Source of the DNA: Saprospira grandis DSM 2844
GTDB lineage: Bacteria; Bacteroidota; Bacteroidia; Chitinophagales; Saprospiraceae
DNA: 64,000 bases
NCBI RefSeq assembly: GCF_000275825.1
Contig: NZ_JH719942.1
Location: 1,490,575 to 1,554,574, forward strand
Reading direction: 5' to 3'
Shown here: positions 43,891 to 52,393 of the stretch, piece after piece
Numbering within the stretch: position 1 is the first letter of the stretch
Layout: every line of letters starts with the position of its first letter
Notes under the pieces: generated by a model
What the model was told of the DNA's origin: nothing
What the model saw: only the letters and a program-made list of their open reading frames with translations
Database searches by the model: none
Position numbers and translations under genes: made by a program

Positions 43891-43912
43891 GATATATAAT
43901 AGGTATAACGGT

Positions 43913-43920
43913 CAAAAATA
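43913..43920 (-). promoter_or_regulatory. Possible promoter element between thiL and hisS
   Basis: The reverse strand reads TATTTTTG, matching TAnnTTTG, 23 bp before the hisS ATG. It may allow hisS to be transcribed independently of thiL. Confidence 0.35.
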
Positions 43921-43941
43921 AGATGGAAAAAAATCGATCGC

Positions 43942-44970
43942 CTAATGATGCGTCCAACCTTGGGCCACCAAATCCATCAACTTACCGCCCTTAGTTTGTA
44001 GGCGGATGCCATCTGCGGCGGGCACCATCTCCCCAATGATAGAAATACCCATATTGTACTTAATTTTATCGGCATCTTTGGGGTCAATACAAAACAGCAG
44101 CTCATAATCTTCGCCGCCATGCATAGCACAAACCAAGGGATCGAGATTAAAATCTAGAGCTTTGCGGTACACCTTCTCCTTAATCGGCACATGCACTTCT
44201 TCGAGCAAGAGCCCTAGGCCCGATTGCTTACAAAGATGTAGGGCCTCCGAAGAGAGCCCGTCCGAAATATCAATCATAGCGGTAGGGACCAGCTTCTGCT
44301 CCTCAAAGAAATCAATAATATCTTGGCGAGCTTCGGGCTTGAGCAGGCGGCCCACCAATTCCTCTTCTCCATCAAAATCGGGTTCCATTTCGGGCTGCTC
44401 TATAAAGATCTGCTTTTCTCTTTCTAGCAATTGGAGGCCCAAATAAGCGCCACCCAAATAGCCAGTAACACAAAGTAAGTCGCCCGCTTTGGCCCCACGG
44501 CGATAAACCACCTTATCGGCGGCTTGTTCGCCCATAATGGTCAGGCTAAGGACCAACCCTTTGAGTGAAGAAGTAGTATCTCCGCCCACCAAATCGACCC
44601 CATAGATATCGCAAGCGAGCTGAATTCCCGCATACAATTCCTCCATAGCTTCTACCGAAAAACGATTAGATAGGGCCATATTGACCAGCAACTGCTTGGG
44701 GCGAGCATTCATGGCATAGATATCTGAAAAATTGACCACAGCCGCCTTATACCCCAAATGCTTGAGGGGCGTATAGGCCAAATCAAAATGGATTCCCTCC
44801 ACCAGCATATCGCTAGAGACTAGGGTTAGTGGCCCTTCCGAAGCATAACGAATAGCGGCGGCATCATCGCCCACCCCCTTAATCGTAGAAGCATGCTTAT
44901 GCGCAAAGGCCTTTGTTAGATGGTCAATCAAACCAAATTCTCCCAATTCTTTCAGTTCTGTTCGCTTCAT
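43942..44970 (-). CDS. thiL: Thiamine-monophosphate kinase
   Basis: Protein of 342 residues. It phosphorylates thiamine monophosphate to the active cofactor thiamine diphosphate. Typical ThiL/PurM-fold motifs are present: GVGDDAAAI near the N terminus (metal-binding Asp residues), SSDMLVEGIHFD, VNFSDIYAMNARPKQLLVNM, GGDTTSS and IDISDGLSSEALHL. The C-terminal HGGEDYELLFCI is also characteristic. No other thiamine gene adjoins it. Confidence 0.95.
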   Translation of the reverse strand: MKRTELKELGEFGLIDHLTKAFAHKHASTIKGVGDDAAAIRYASEGPLTLVSSDMLVEGIHFDLAYTPLKHLGYKAAVVNFSDIYAMNARPKQLLVNMALSNRFSVEAMEELYAGIQLACDIYGVDLVGGDTTSSLKGLVLSLTIMGEQAADKVVYRRGAKAGDLLCVTGYLGGAYLGLQLLEREKQIFIEQPEMEPDFDGEEELVGRLLKPEARQDIIDFFEEQKLVPTAMIDISDGLSSEALHLCKQSGLGLLLEEVHVPIKEKVYRKALDFNLDPLVCAMHGGEDYELLFCIDPKDADKIKYNMGISIIGEMVPAADGIRLQTKGGKLMDLVAQGWTHH

Positions 44971-45007
44971 AGCTATTCAATCGTCTTAATAATTTTTAAT
45001 TTTTTTT

Positions 45008-45163
45008 GGGGCCTCCGCCTCCCTTCGGTCGTCGGCGCTACGTTGCGGGGCTCGCTATTCGCTCGGCCCTTCGGCAGCAAGCTGCCTTGGTCTGCGGCTG
45101 CGCCGCCCCCCTTCACATCGCTAGGCCAGTCGCTGCGCTCCTTTGCGGCTCGCTTCGCTCGCC
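45008..45163 (+). repeat. GC-rich modular repeat, subfamily A, copy 16
   Basis: Forward copy after a T-tract. Stems GGCAGC-AA-GCTGCC and GCGGC-TGC-GCCGC, then CATCGCTAGGCC and a tail of short hairpins. The GGGG end faces the thiL start 37 bp away. Confidence 0.87.
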
Positions 45164-45188
45164 TAATTTGGACCAACCAAAAAGGGGC

Positions 45189-45839
45189 TTAACGCATCTC
45201 TTTAATGAAAGGGTTCATTTTGCGTTCTCGGCCCACAGTCGTTTTGGGTCCATGTCCCGAATAGACCACTGTTTCATCGGGCAAAGGTAAAATCTCCTCC
45301 TGAATAGATTGCATAAGGACCTCATAATTTCCGCCAGGCAAATCGGTTCGGCCAATGCTACCCAAAAAGAGTACATCTCCAGCGAGCAGCAGATGGTCCT
45401 TTTCCGAATAAAAGCAAAGGCTAGCGGGCGAGTGGCCAGGGCAATAGAGCAGCTTAAAGCTCGTTTGGCCAAAGCTAAAGCTCTCGCCTCCTTTGAGGAG
45501 TTTATTGGGTTTTGGAGAAGGCGTAACATTGGGGATGCCATATTGTTGGGCCACTCGAGGAAAAGCCTCGAGCATAGCGGCCTCGCCTTCGGGCACATAA
45601 AGGGGAATATCCCAAGTTTTGCAGGCAAAGGCATTTCCAAAAACATGGTCCAAATGGCAATGCGTATTGACTACAGCCTCGGGCTTTAGGCCCCTTTCCT
45701 CCATGTATAGCTTCAGGCGATTTTGTTCTTGGGCCGTATAGCAGCCAGGGTCTACAATGATACAGGATTTGCTTTGGTCATATACTATATATGTATTTTC
45801 CTGAAACATATTGAAAGTGAAAGCTTGAACCACGGCCAT
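45189..45839 (-). CDS. MBL-fold metallo-hydrolase (glyoxalase II-like)
   Basis: Protein of 216 residues with the metallo-beta-lactamase fold. The zinc-binding motif H60-C-H62-L-D64-H65 (NTHCHLDHVFGN) is complete, followed by CPGHSPASLCFY, LLAGDVLF and YSGHGPKTTVGRE, which supply further metal ligands. Short bacterial members with this layout hydrolyse thioesters such as S-lactoylglutathione analogues or related thiol esters. The gene stands alone between repeats. Confidence 0.92.
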   Translation of the reverse strand: MAVVQAFTFNMFQENTYIVYDQSKSCIIVDPGCYTAQEQNRLKLYMEERGLKPEAVVNTHCHLDHVFGNAFACKTWDIPLYVPEGEAAMLEAFPRVAQQYGIPNVTPSPKPNKLLKGGESFSFGQTSFKLLYCPGHSPASLCFYSEKDHLLLAGDVLFLGSIGRTDLPGGNYEVLMQSIQEEILPLPDETVVYSGHGPKTTVGRERKMNPFIKEMR

Positions 45840-46000
45840 AATTCCTTATTTTAAGATAGTTTTAAACGGTTGTTTTGGCCTCAAAACAGCCAAAAGCGAC
45901 CTTTTGCCGCAAAAATACGTTTATTTAAGCAGAGAATCGATTTTATTGAGGCCCTAAAATTGTGGGCAATGGGCCTAAGGCCCTACTTTGGGGTTCTACA

Positions 46001-46154
46001 GGCGAGCGCAGCGAGCCGCAGAGGAGCGCAGCGACTGGCCTACTGGCCTGTAGCCGTGCCGCCGCAGGCGGCAGACCAAAGCGCTGAAAGCGCTGCAGGG
46101 CCGAGCAGACCTGCGAGCGGCGCAAGGGCAGGGCCGCCAAAGGCGGCAGGCCCC
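46001..46154 (-). repeat. GC-rich modular repeat, subfamily A, copy 17
   Basis: Reverse copy with stems AGCGCT-GAA-AGCGCT and GCCGCC-AAA-GGCGGC. The GGCCCC end is 53 bp before the 46207 start codon. The rest of the 367-bp gap shows only AT-rich sequence. Confidence 0.87.
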
Positions 46155-46206
46155 AAAAAAACAACCTCATTGGCCTCATTTAGAAATACCATAGCAGCAC
46201 CAACTT

Positions 46207-49200
46207 ATGCGACAACATCTCTACCTCTACCTTTTCTTTATTTTTCTATGGGCGGCTCCTCAGTTTGTGGCGGCCCAATTGGTCAGTTCTGAATTTGGGC
46301 AAAACCGATTGCAGCGAGAGCAGTACCAATGGAAGCGTTATGAGACCTTAAATTTCACCTTCTATTATCATAGCCAACAAGAGGGCTTAATGAAGACGAT
46401 TTTGCCCATGGCCGAGCAAGATTATCGGCAGCTCAAGAGTTTATTTGAGTATCAGATTCGGCAGCCTATCGAGGTCATTGTTTATGATGACTACAGTGAT
46501 TTGCTGCAATCTAATGTGGGCATATCGGCCCCGGCTTTGTTCAATTCGGGGCAGCAGGTCTATTTAGACAAAAAGCTATTGGTTCATTTTGATGGCAACC
46601 ACCAAAAGCTGCACAAAAACCTGCGGGAGGGCATTGCTCGGGCGGTGTTGAACCGCATGCTATTTGGGTCTAATTTGCAAGAAATTGTGCAGAACTCGGT
46701 CCTTTTAGAGTTGCCTGACTGGTTTACGGAGGGCCTAATTGCCCATGCCGTAGAAGAGTGGAGCACAGAAAAAGACGATCAGCTTCGGGAGGCCCTTTTA
46801 TCGGGTCGTTATGCCAACTTTTTAGAATTGGCCGAGGAGCATCCGCAGTTGGCGGGCCAATCCTTGTTTCATTATATCGCCCGCAATCATGGGCAGGCCA
46901 CCGTATCGAATTTGCTGTATCTCAGCCGCATCAATCATAGTATTGAGGCGGGCTTTCGCTATGCTTTTGGCAGTAGTTTTTATACGGTAGCGGGCAGCAG
47001 TTGGTACAAATACTTCATGCAGCGCTATGAGAGTGACAATTTGGGCAAATTATTTCCGAATGCGGGAGAGCTCGAAGTGAAGCTGGGCAAAAAGGCCATT
47101 AGTCAATTGGTTTTGGCGCCCAATGCTAGGCAGCTCGCCTATGTAAAGCAGAAATTGGGCAAACAGCAAGTTGTTTTGCAGCAGGCTGAAAGCCAAAAAG
47201 CCAAAGTCGTTTGGCGGCAAGGAGCCAAGGACCATAGCAACCGCAGCGACCAGCATTATCCGCTTTTGGCTTGGCGCAACGACCAAGAGCTAGCCATTGT
47301 CTTTGAGCGGGCCGATAAAGTCTACTTGCAATTTTTGAATACCGCCAAGGGCAAGCTAAGCAAGGCCCAAGAAATAAAGGACATTGAGCGGGTGGGCCAT
47401 ATTAGCCATTATCAGGGCAGTCAGTTTTTGCTATCGGCTCAGGCCGAGGGGCAAAGTGATTTGTTTTTATATAGTAATGGGCAGGCCAAAAACCTGAGTC
47501 AGGATGCCTGGGATGATTTGAGTCCGACCGTTATGCGTTTTCAAGGCAAAAAGGGGGTATTGTTTAGCTCTAACCGCCCAGCGGCCAAGATGAAGCTCCC
47601 CTTGGGCCAGCAACTGCCCTTGCTTCAGTTTGATCTCTTTTTCTTGCCATTGGAGGAGAAAGGAGCACCCATTCGCCTGACCAACAGCTTTTTGGTCAAT
47701 GAGAAAAACCCTCAGGCCTTGGGCGATGGGCAGTTTAGTTTCCTCAGTGACCAATCGGGCATTTACAACCGCTATATTGGCCAAATAGATAGTGTATTAT
47801 TGGGCCAGCAAGTAGTGGGCTACCCCAAATCGGGAGAGGCGCCTATTGTTTTGCCCTTAGATAGCAGCTTTAGCGCAGCCGATAGCAGCCAACTGGATAG
47901 CTTTGGGCAGCAGCCGCTTTATGGCTGGCAGACCAAATTGATGGCCAACACCAATTATAGCCGCAACATTTTGGCCCAAAGCATTACCCCCAATGGCGAA
48001 AAAGTGGCCGATTTACTCTTCCGTGGAGGCAAGTACAAACTCTTTTTGAGAAACTTGCGCAGCGATAGAGAAATGCAAATGTCTTCTAGCCGTTATCGCC
48101 TCATCTTGGAGCGCCAAAATGGGCTGTTACAACAGCAAAAAACCCGTTCTATTGAGCCTAAGAAAAAGGAAGAGCCCAAAGAAAAAAAGGGCCCACAAAC
48201 AGACAAAAGCTTAGAAGAAGAGCTCAAGGCTGTAGAGCAAGAAATAAAGTCAGATAGCCTGCCCCCCAGCCAAAGCGATACGGCCAAGGTAGATATAGAC
48301 AACTACTTATTTCAGACTGAATTTGAAGAAGTAGAAACGCCAAAACTCAACAAAAAAGATAGTACGCCACCTAAAGCCATTGAGCTGGTAGAAGGACAAA
48401 ATGGCCAAATTGTAGAAAAGGAAACGCCAGAGGAAAAAACCATTAAGGCCCCTAAACACAAGCTGCTCGTTTTTGATCCCCAAAAAGGCGAAAAGCAGGA
48501 AGATAACTTCTTCTTTGAGGGGGTAGAACTAAACCTAGACAATACCGTCCTCTACAATGGGCTAGACCTCTATTTAGGCGGCCCCTTCCGCCTGCCGCCT
48601 CTTGGCATCTCTGGCCAAATTAACTTTAGCGATGCCCTAGAAAACTACCGCCTAGAAGTGGGGATGCGCATCCCGATTACCTTTGATGGCATGGAGTATT
48701 TTCTTAACTTTGAAAATCGCAAGTATCGTCTGGACCAAAAATACAGCCTCTACCGCAGAGGCTTTAGCGAAGACTATATTTTGGAGGATAGCACGGGGAC
48801 CATTCAAGAACAGGTAGAGGGCCGCACCCTCAAGCATTTGGCCATGGCCGAATTTAGCTACCCCCTTGGCCGCTTCCGCTCTATCCGATCTACCCTGAGT
48901 TTTCAGGCCGATAGAGTAGCCATCAGCCCCGAAGATTTGGGCAGCCTAAGCGTTCCTATCTATGATGAAAATCGCCTAGGCATTCGCCTAGAATATGTCT
49001 ATGACAATAGCGTTATTTTGGGCCTCAATGCCCGCAAAGGCTCTAGAATGCGCATTTATGGCGATTATTTCCAAGGTATTCCCTTTAGCACTGGCGACCG
49101 CCTAGGGCAAGTAGCCAATACCCCCACTTTTGCCCTAGGCCTAGATGCTCGCCACTATATCTCATTGGACAATAAGAGCATTTTGGCCTTCCGCTTTGTG

Positions 49201-49749
49201 GGCGCTAGCTCTTTTGGCCAACAAAAGATTTTATACAATTTGGGCGGTATGGAAAACTGGCTCTTTAGTAGCCAAACCGAAACCATTCCCCTACCCGATG
49301 GTCAAGATTATGCCTACCAAACGGTGGCCGCCAATATGCGCGGCTTTGATGCCAATATCAGAAATGGAAACTCTTTTGCCCTCATCAATGCCGAATTGCG
49401 CATCCCCCTTGCCGAATATTTGGGCAACTCGAACAGCAATTCTAGCATTTTGCGCAACCTCCAACTCAGCGGTTTCTATGATGTGGGTACCGCCTGGCAG
49501 GGCAGCTCGCCTTTCTCCAAAGACAACCCCCTCAATAGTACCACCATCGACCCCGCCTCTGGGGTAAATGTGGTCTCGCCCATTCGCCTGCGAGTCAATT
49601 ATTACCGCCGCCCCATTGTACAAGGCTTTGGTTTTGGCCTGCGTTCGGTGGTTTTGGGCTATTTTGTCAAGCTAGATTGTGCTTGGGGCGTAGAAACTGG
49701 CGATGTCCAACAAGCCAAAATCTACTTATCTTTGGGCAAGGATTTTTAG
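46207..49749 (+). CDS. Large exported Tol/peptidase-MA-like protein with C-terminal barrel
   Basis: Exported protein of 1180 residues. A signal peptide (ending QFVAAQ) is followed by a peptidase-MA-like domain at about 30-270 with LPDWFTEGLIAHAVEEW. The HExxH zinc motif of active relatives is not visible where expected (the sequence is LREGIARAVLNRML), so this is probably a non-catalytic version. A TolB-like propeller region spans about 280-620. A charged Lys/Glu/Pro-rich linker covers about 640-760, and an outer-membrane barrel-like region (NRLGIRLEYVYDNSVILGLN, FGFGLRSVVLGYF) ends the protein. It probably spans or docks on the outer membrane; the role is unknown. The stop codon overlaps repeat copy 18. 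Confidence 0.78.
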   Translation: MRQHLYLYLFFIFLWAAPQFVAAQLVSSEFGQNRLQREQYQWKRYETLNFTFYYHSQQEGLMKTILPMAEQDYRQLKSLFEYQIRQPIEVIVYDDYSDLLQSNVGISAPALFNSGQQVYLDKKLLVHFDGNHQKLHKNLREGIARAVLNRMLFGSNLQEIVQNSVLLELPDWFTEGLIAHAVEEWSTEKDDQLREALLSGRYANFLELAEEHPQLAGQSLFHYIARNHGQATVSNLLYLSRINHSIEAGFRYAFGSSFYTVAGSSWYKYFMQRYESDNLGKLFPNAGELEVKLGKKAISQLVLAPNARQLAYVKQKLGKQQVVLQQAESQKAKVVWRQGAKDHSNRSDQHYPLLAWRNDQELAIVFERADKVYLQFLNTAKGKLSKAQEIKDIERVGHISHYQGSQFLLSAQAEGQSDLFLYSNGQAKNLSQDAWDDLSPTVMRFQGKKGVLFSSNRPAAKMKLPLGQQLPLLQFDLFFLPLEEKGAPIRLTNSFLVNEKNPQALGDGQFSFLSDQSGIYNRYIGQIDSVLLGQQVVGYPKSGEAPIVLPLDSSFSAADSSQLDSFGQQPLYGWQTKLMANTNYSRNILAQSITPNGEKVADLLFRGGKYKLFLRNLRSDREMQMSSSRYRLILERQNGLLQQQKTRSIEPKKKEEPKEKKGPQTDKSLEEELKAVEQEIKSDSLPPSQSDTAKVDIDNYLFQTEFEEVETPKLNKKDSTPPKAIELVEGQNGQIVEKETPEEKTIKAPKHKLLVFDPQKGEKQEDNFFFEGVELNLDNTVLYNGLDLYLGGPFRLPPLGISGQINFSDALENYRLEVGMRIPITFDGMEYFLNFENRKYRLDQKYSLYRRGFSEDYILEDSTGTIQEQVEGRTLKHLAMAEFSYPLGRFRSIRSTLSFQADRVAISPEDLGSLSVPIYDENRLGIRLEYVYDNSVILGLNARKGSRMRIYGDYFQGIPFSTGDRLGQVANTPTFALGLDARHYISLDNKSILAFRFVGASSFGQQKILYNLGGMENWLFSSQTETIPLPDGQDYAYQTVAANMRGFDANIRNGNSFALINAELRIPLAEYLGNSNSNSSILRNLQLSGFYDVGTAWQGSSPFSKDNPLNSTTIDPASGVNVVSPIRLRVNYYRRPIVQGFGFGLRSVVLGYFVKLDCAWGVETGDVQQAKIYLSLGKDF

Positions 49750-49870
49750 GGGCCTCAGCGGCGGCTACGCCTTGCTGCGCTATGTTGCGGGGCTCGCTCT
49801 CTGCTCGGCCCTGCAGCCGCCTGCGGCGGCTTGGGTCTGGCCTGCGGCCACCCCTCCACAGCGCTAGGCC
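49749..49870 (+). repeat. GC-rich modular repeat, subfamily A, copy 18
   Basis: Forward copy whose first G is the last base of the upstream TAG stop codon. Variable stem AGCCGCC-TGC-GGCGGCT, second stem GGCC-TGC-GGCC, and a changed CAGCGCTAGGCC linker. Confidence 0.87.
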
Positions 49871-49981
49871 AATAACAGCCCGCCCCTAGCTCCCCCCAGA
49901 AGATCAGATTAAAACAAGTTCTAAACAAGAACTTCTTTAATAATACTTAACTTAGCAGCGACTAATAAAAATGAGCAATTT

Positions 49982-51997
49982 ATGAGGACTTACTTACTTC
50001 TCTTTCTGCTCTTTGCCTTTAGTGGGGCCAGCTTTGGGCAAGAGCGCATTAACAAACTTAGAAAAGCCAACAACCTCTTTAATGAAGAGAGTTATGTAGA
50101 AGCTCAAGAAATATATGAGCTTTTGATGGGCAGCACTTCGGGCCAAGGCGTGATGGGCGTAGATGCCCGCATCAATTTGGCCAAAAGCTATAATGAAACA
50201 GGCCATGTAGATAAGGCCGTTCCTCTTTTTGAGGACCTGCTTCCCAATGCCGATGAACGCCCCGATATTCTATTGGCCTATGGGCAATCTTTACTCTCTT
50301 TGGGCAAATTTGATGAGGCCCGCTCGCAGTTTTTGCAGTATGCCGACCAACGGCCAGAAGACCCAGCCCCAGCAGAATTACTCAAACGACTAGATGCCAT
50401 TGAGTCTATTATTCCCGTTTATCCCGATGTGCAAATTAACTATCAAGCTGCGGTCAATGATAGCCTGAACGACGAATTTGGTCCCGCCTTTTATGGTACG
50501 GGCCTCGTCTTTAGCTCCGACCGTATCCAAGCCGCTGATATTAGCGCCAATTGGGGAGAGCAAGAACGCTCTTTCCTCAATCTGTACTTTGCAGAACTAA
50601 GCGCTGATGGCCAATTGGCCGCCCCAGCCGCTTTTGCCCGCCAGCTAAATGGCAACCGCCGACATGACGGTCCAGCTAGCTTTAGCCGAGACGGAAAACT
50701 CTGCTTTTATAACCGCTCGGTAAAAGAAACCCCCGATGCCGAAGCCTATACCCTACAAATTTTTGCCAGCGAATTGGTCGATGGCGACTGGAGCAAACCC
50801 TTGGTCCTAGAGTTTGTTACCCAAGGCTACCAATTTATGCACCCTAGCCTCTCCGCCGATGGCCGAGTCCTGTTTTTTGTCTCTGATATGCCGGGTGGAC
50901 TTGGAGGAACGGATATTTGGATGAGCCGAAAAATGGGCGATAAATGGTCTAAACCCCTAAACTTGGGAGAGGGCGTGAATAGCCGCAGCAATGAGGCCTT
51001 TCCCTTTGCCCACCCCAATGGTACGCTCTACTATGCCTCTAAAGGCAAGGCGGGCTATGGTGGCTACGATTTGTTCCGCTCTAGACCTACGGGTAACGGA
51101 ATTGACTGGACCGAGGCCGAGAACTTGGGCCAACCGCTCAACTCTGCCTTTGACGATACTTACTTCCTCTTAGATGACGACCAAACTAAGGGCTTTTTCT
51201 CTTCTTCTAGAAATGGAAGCGATGACCTTTATCAATTTATTTTGACCGGAGAAGAACCTCAGGACCTACCGCCTGGCATCGCCCCTAGAGGAAAGCTAAA
51301 TTTTACCGACAGCCTCGCCGATTCTGGCATCGACGACGAAAAACTCATCGACAGCCTCATCAATGCTGGTTTCGTCGTAGAAGAACCCACCGCTAAAGAA
51401 AAGGTGGATTCTATGGACCTAGCCATGCTAGAAGATGGTGGAGAGCTAGACGGAAATGAAGGAACAGGAGGCCAGCCTACGCCCAACCCCAATAGTTCAG
51501 ATAACTTTGACCCCGAAGTGGTGGTCGATAATGGCCAAATTGATGGGGACTGGAGTGACCCCAATGCGCCCAAAGAACCTTTAGATCCAGATGATCCTGA
51601 CTACAATCCCTGGGCCCTTCCTGATGACCCTAATGAGGAAAATACAACAAGCGCAGAGGACCCTTACAACTATGAAAATACCGAAGGGGATCCGCCCATG
51701 TTGGAAACCCAAGAGGACGTTAAGGTAAAGCTGAGCGTAGACCTTCAGGTGGTGCAGAAAAGCAACCAAAGCGGGATTGGGCAAGCCACTATTGTCTTGA
51801 CCAACCTGCTAGATGGCCGTGAAGAGCGCTTTACAAGCGATGCCAATGGTAAAATTAGTTTGCCCTTGCGGCCCGACCAAAAGTATATTATTCGGGCGGA
51901 GGCCGCTGGCTTTTATGGTGGAAACCTTCCGGTGGCGACCATGCAAGCCTATGAAGACCAAAACATTCCGGCCATTTTGCCTTTGATTGCAAAATAG
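49982..51997 (+). CDS. PorE-like TPR / PD40 propeller protein without OmpA domain
   Basis: Exported protein of 671 residues. Signal peptide ends GASFGQ. Order: TPR helices (about 20-135), a beta-propeller with PD40/WD40-like repeats (about 145-420; PASFSRDGKLCFYNRS, HPSLSADGRVLFFVSDMPGG, FPFAHPNGTLYYASKGKAG), a long acidic Asp/Glu/Pro linker (about 430-570), and a carboxypeptidase-regulatory-like domain (about 575-660). PorE of the T9SS has TPR, propeller, CRD and an OmpA-like domain; here the OmpA domain is missing. A role in envelope anchoring or T9SS is inferred from architecture and from PorZ next door. Confidence 0.82.
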   Translation: MRTYLLLFLLFAFSGASFGQERINKLRKANNLFNEESYVEAQEIYELLMGSTSGQGVMGVDARINLAKSYNETGHVDKAVPLFEDLLPNADERPDILLAYGQSLLSLGKFDEARSQFLQYADQRPEDPAPAELLKRLDAIESIIPVYPDVQINYQAAVNDSLNDEFGPAFYGTGLVFSSDRIQAADISANWGEQERSFLNLYFAELSADGQLAAPAAFARQLNGNRRHDGPASFSRDGKLCFYNRSVKETPDAEAYTLQIFASELVDGDWSKPLVLEFVTQGYQFMHPSLSADGRVLFFVSDMPGGLGGTDIWMSRKMGDKWSKPLNLGEGVNSRSNEAFPFAHPNGTLYYASKGKAGYGGYDLFRSRPTGNGIDWTEAENLGQPLNSAFDDTYFLLDDDQTKGFFSSSRNGSDDLYQFILTGEEPQDLPPGIAPRGKLNFTDSLADSGIDDEKLIDSLINAGFVVEEPTAKEKVDSMDLAMLEDGGELDGNEGTGGQPTPNPNSSDNFDPEVVVDNGQIDGDWSDPNAPKEPLDPDDPDYNPWALPDDPNEENTTSAEDPYNYENTEGDPPMLETQEDVKVKLSVDLQVVQKSNQSGIGQATIVLTNLLDGREERFTSDANGKISLPLRPDQKYIIRAEAAGFYGGNLPVATMQAYEDQNIPAILPLIAK

Positions 51998-52009
51998 GGG
52001 GAAGGCCCT

Positions 52010-52043
52010 AAGCGCCCCAAACTGCGGTTTGGGGCGCTTTTTT
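52010..52043 (+). terminator. Intrinsic terminator of the PorE-like gene
   Basis: AAGCGCCCCAAAC pairs perfectly with GTTTGGGGCGCTT (loop TGCG) and is followed by TTTT, 13 bp after the stop codon. Confidence 0.93.
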
Positions 52044-52052
52044 GGTCCAGAT

Positions 52053-52208
52053 AGGCGGCGAAGCCGCCGCCAAGGCGCGCAGCGCCTCGGCTGAGGGATG
52101 GAAAGTGGTGGCCCGAAGGGCCAGACCAAGGCGGCTTTGCCGCCGCAGGGCCGAGCAGGCCTGCGAGCCACGACACAGCCCGACCCGGCCTTTGGCCGGG
52201 GCAGCCCC
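52053..52208 (-). repeat. GC-rich modular repeat, subfamily B, copy 19
   Basis: Reverse copy with stems GGCGGC-TTT-GCCGCC and CCGGCC-TTT-GGCCGG and the GGGGCAGCCCC end towards porZ. Confidence 0.87.
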
Positions 52209-52268
52209 AAAAAAAGAAGAAAAAAGAAAAACTACCCCACCCTTTTGAAAAAGCCAGCGTTTGTAAAA

Positions 52269-52366
52269 GTGTAGTTGAAGTAAGGAGCAACTACAAAACA
52301 ACAAGAATGAACTAGATATTTTTAGAATAGGGCAATGCTGTAAGGGGCATTGTCCTATTTTTTTTT
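52269..52366 (+). ncRNA. Candidate structured leader or small RNA upstream of porZ
   Basis: A hairpin TGTAGTTG/CAACTACA (52270-52295) is followed by a strong terminator at 52326-52366. No TAnnTTTG promoter is evident upstream, so the transcript start is unknown. It could be an attenuated leader of porZ or an independent short RNA. Confidence 0.35.
52326..52366 (+). terminator. Strong intrinsic terminator 27 bp before porZ
   Basis: ATAGGGCAATGC pairs with GCATTGTCCTAT (one G-U pair) around TGTAAGGG and is followed by eight T residues. The preceding protein gene already has its own terminator at 52010-52043. Confidence 0.88.
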
Positions 52367-52393
52367 GAACTTGCTAGCTGTAAACTTAAAATT

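Noticed and set aside
46207-49749. Active zinc peptidase
   Set aside because: The HExxH motif is missing from the peptidase-MA-like region, so catalytic activity is not supported.
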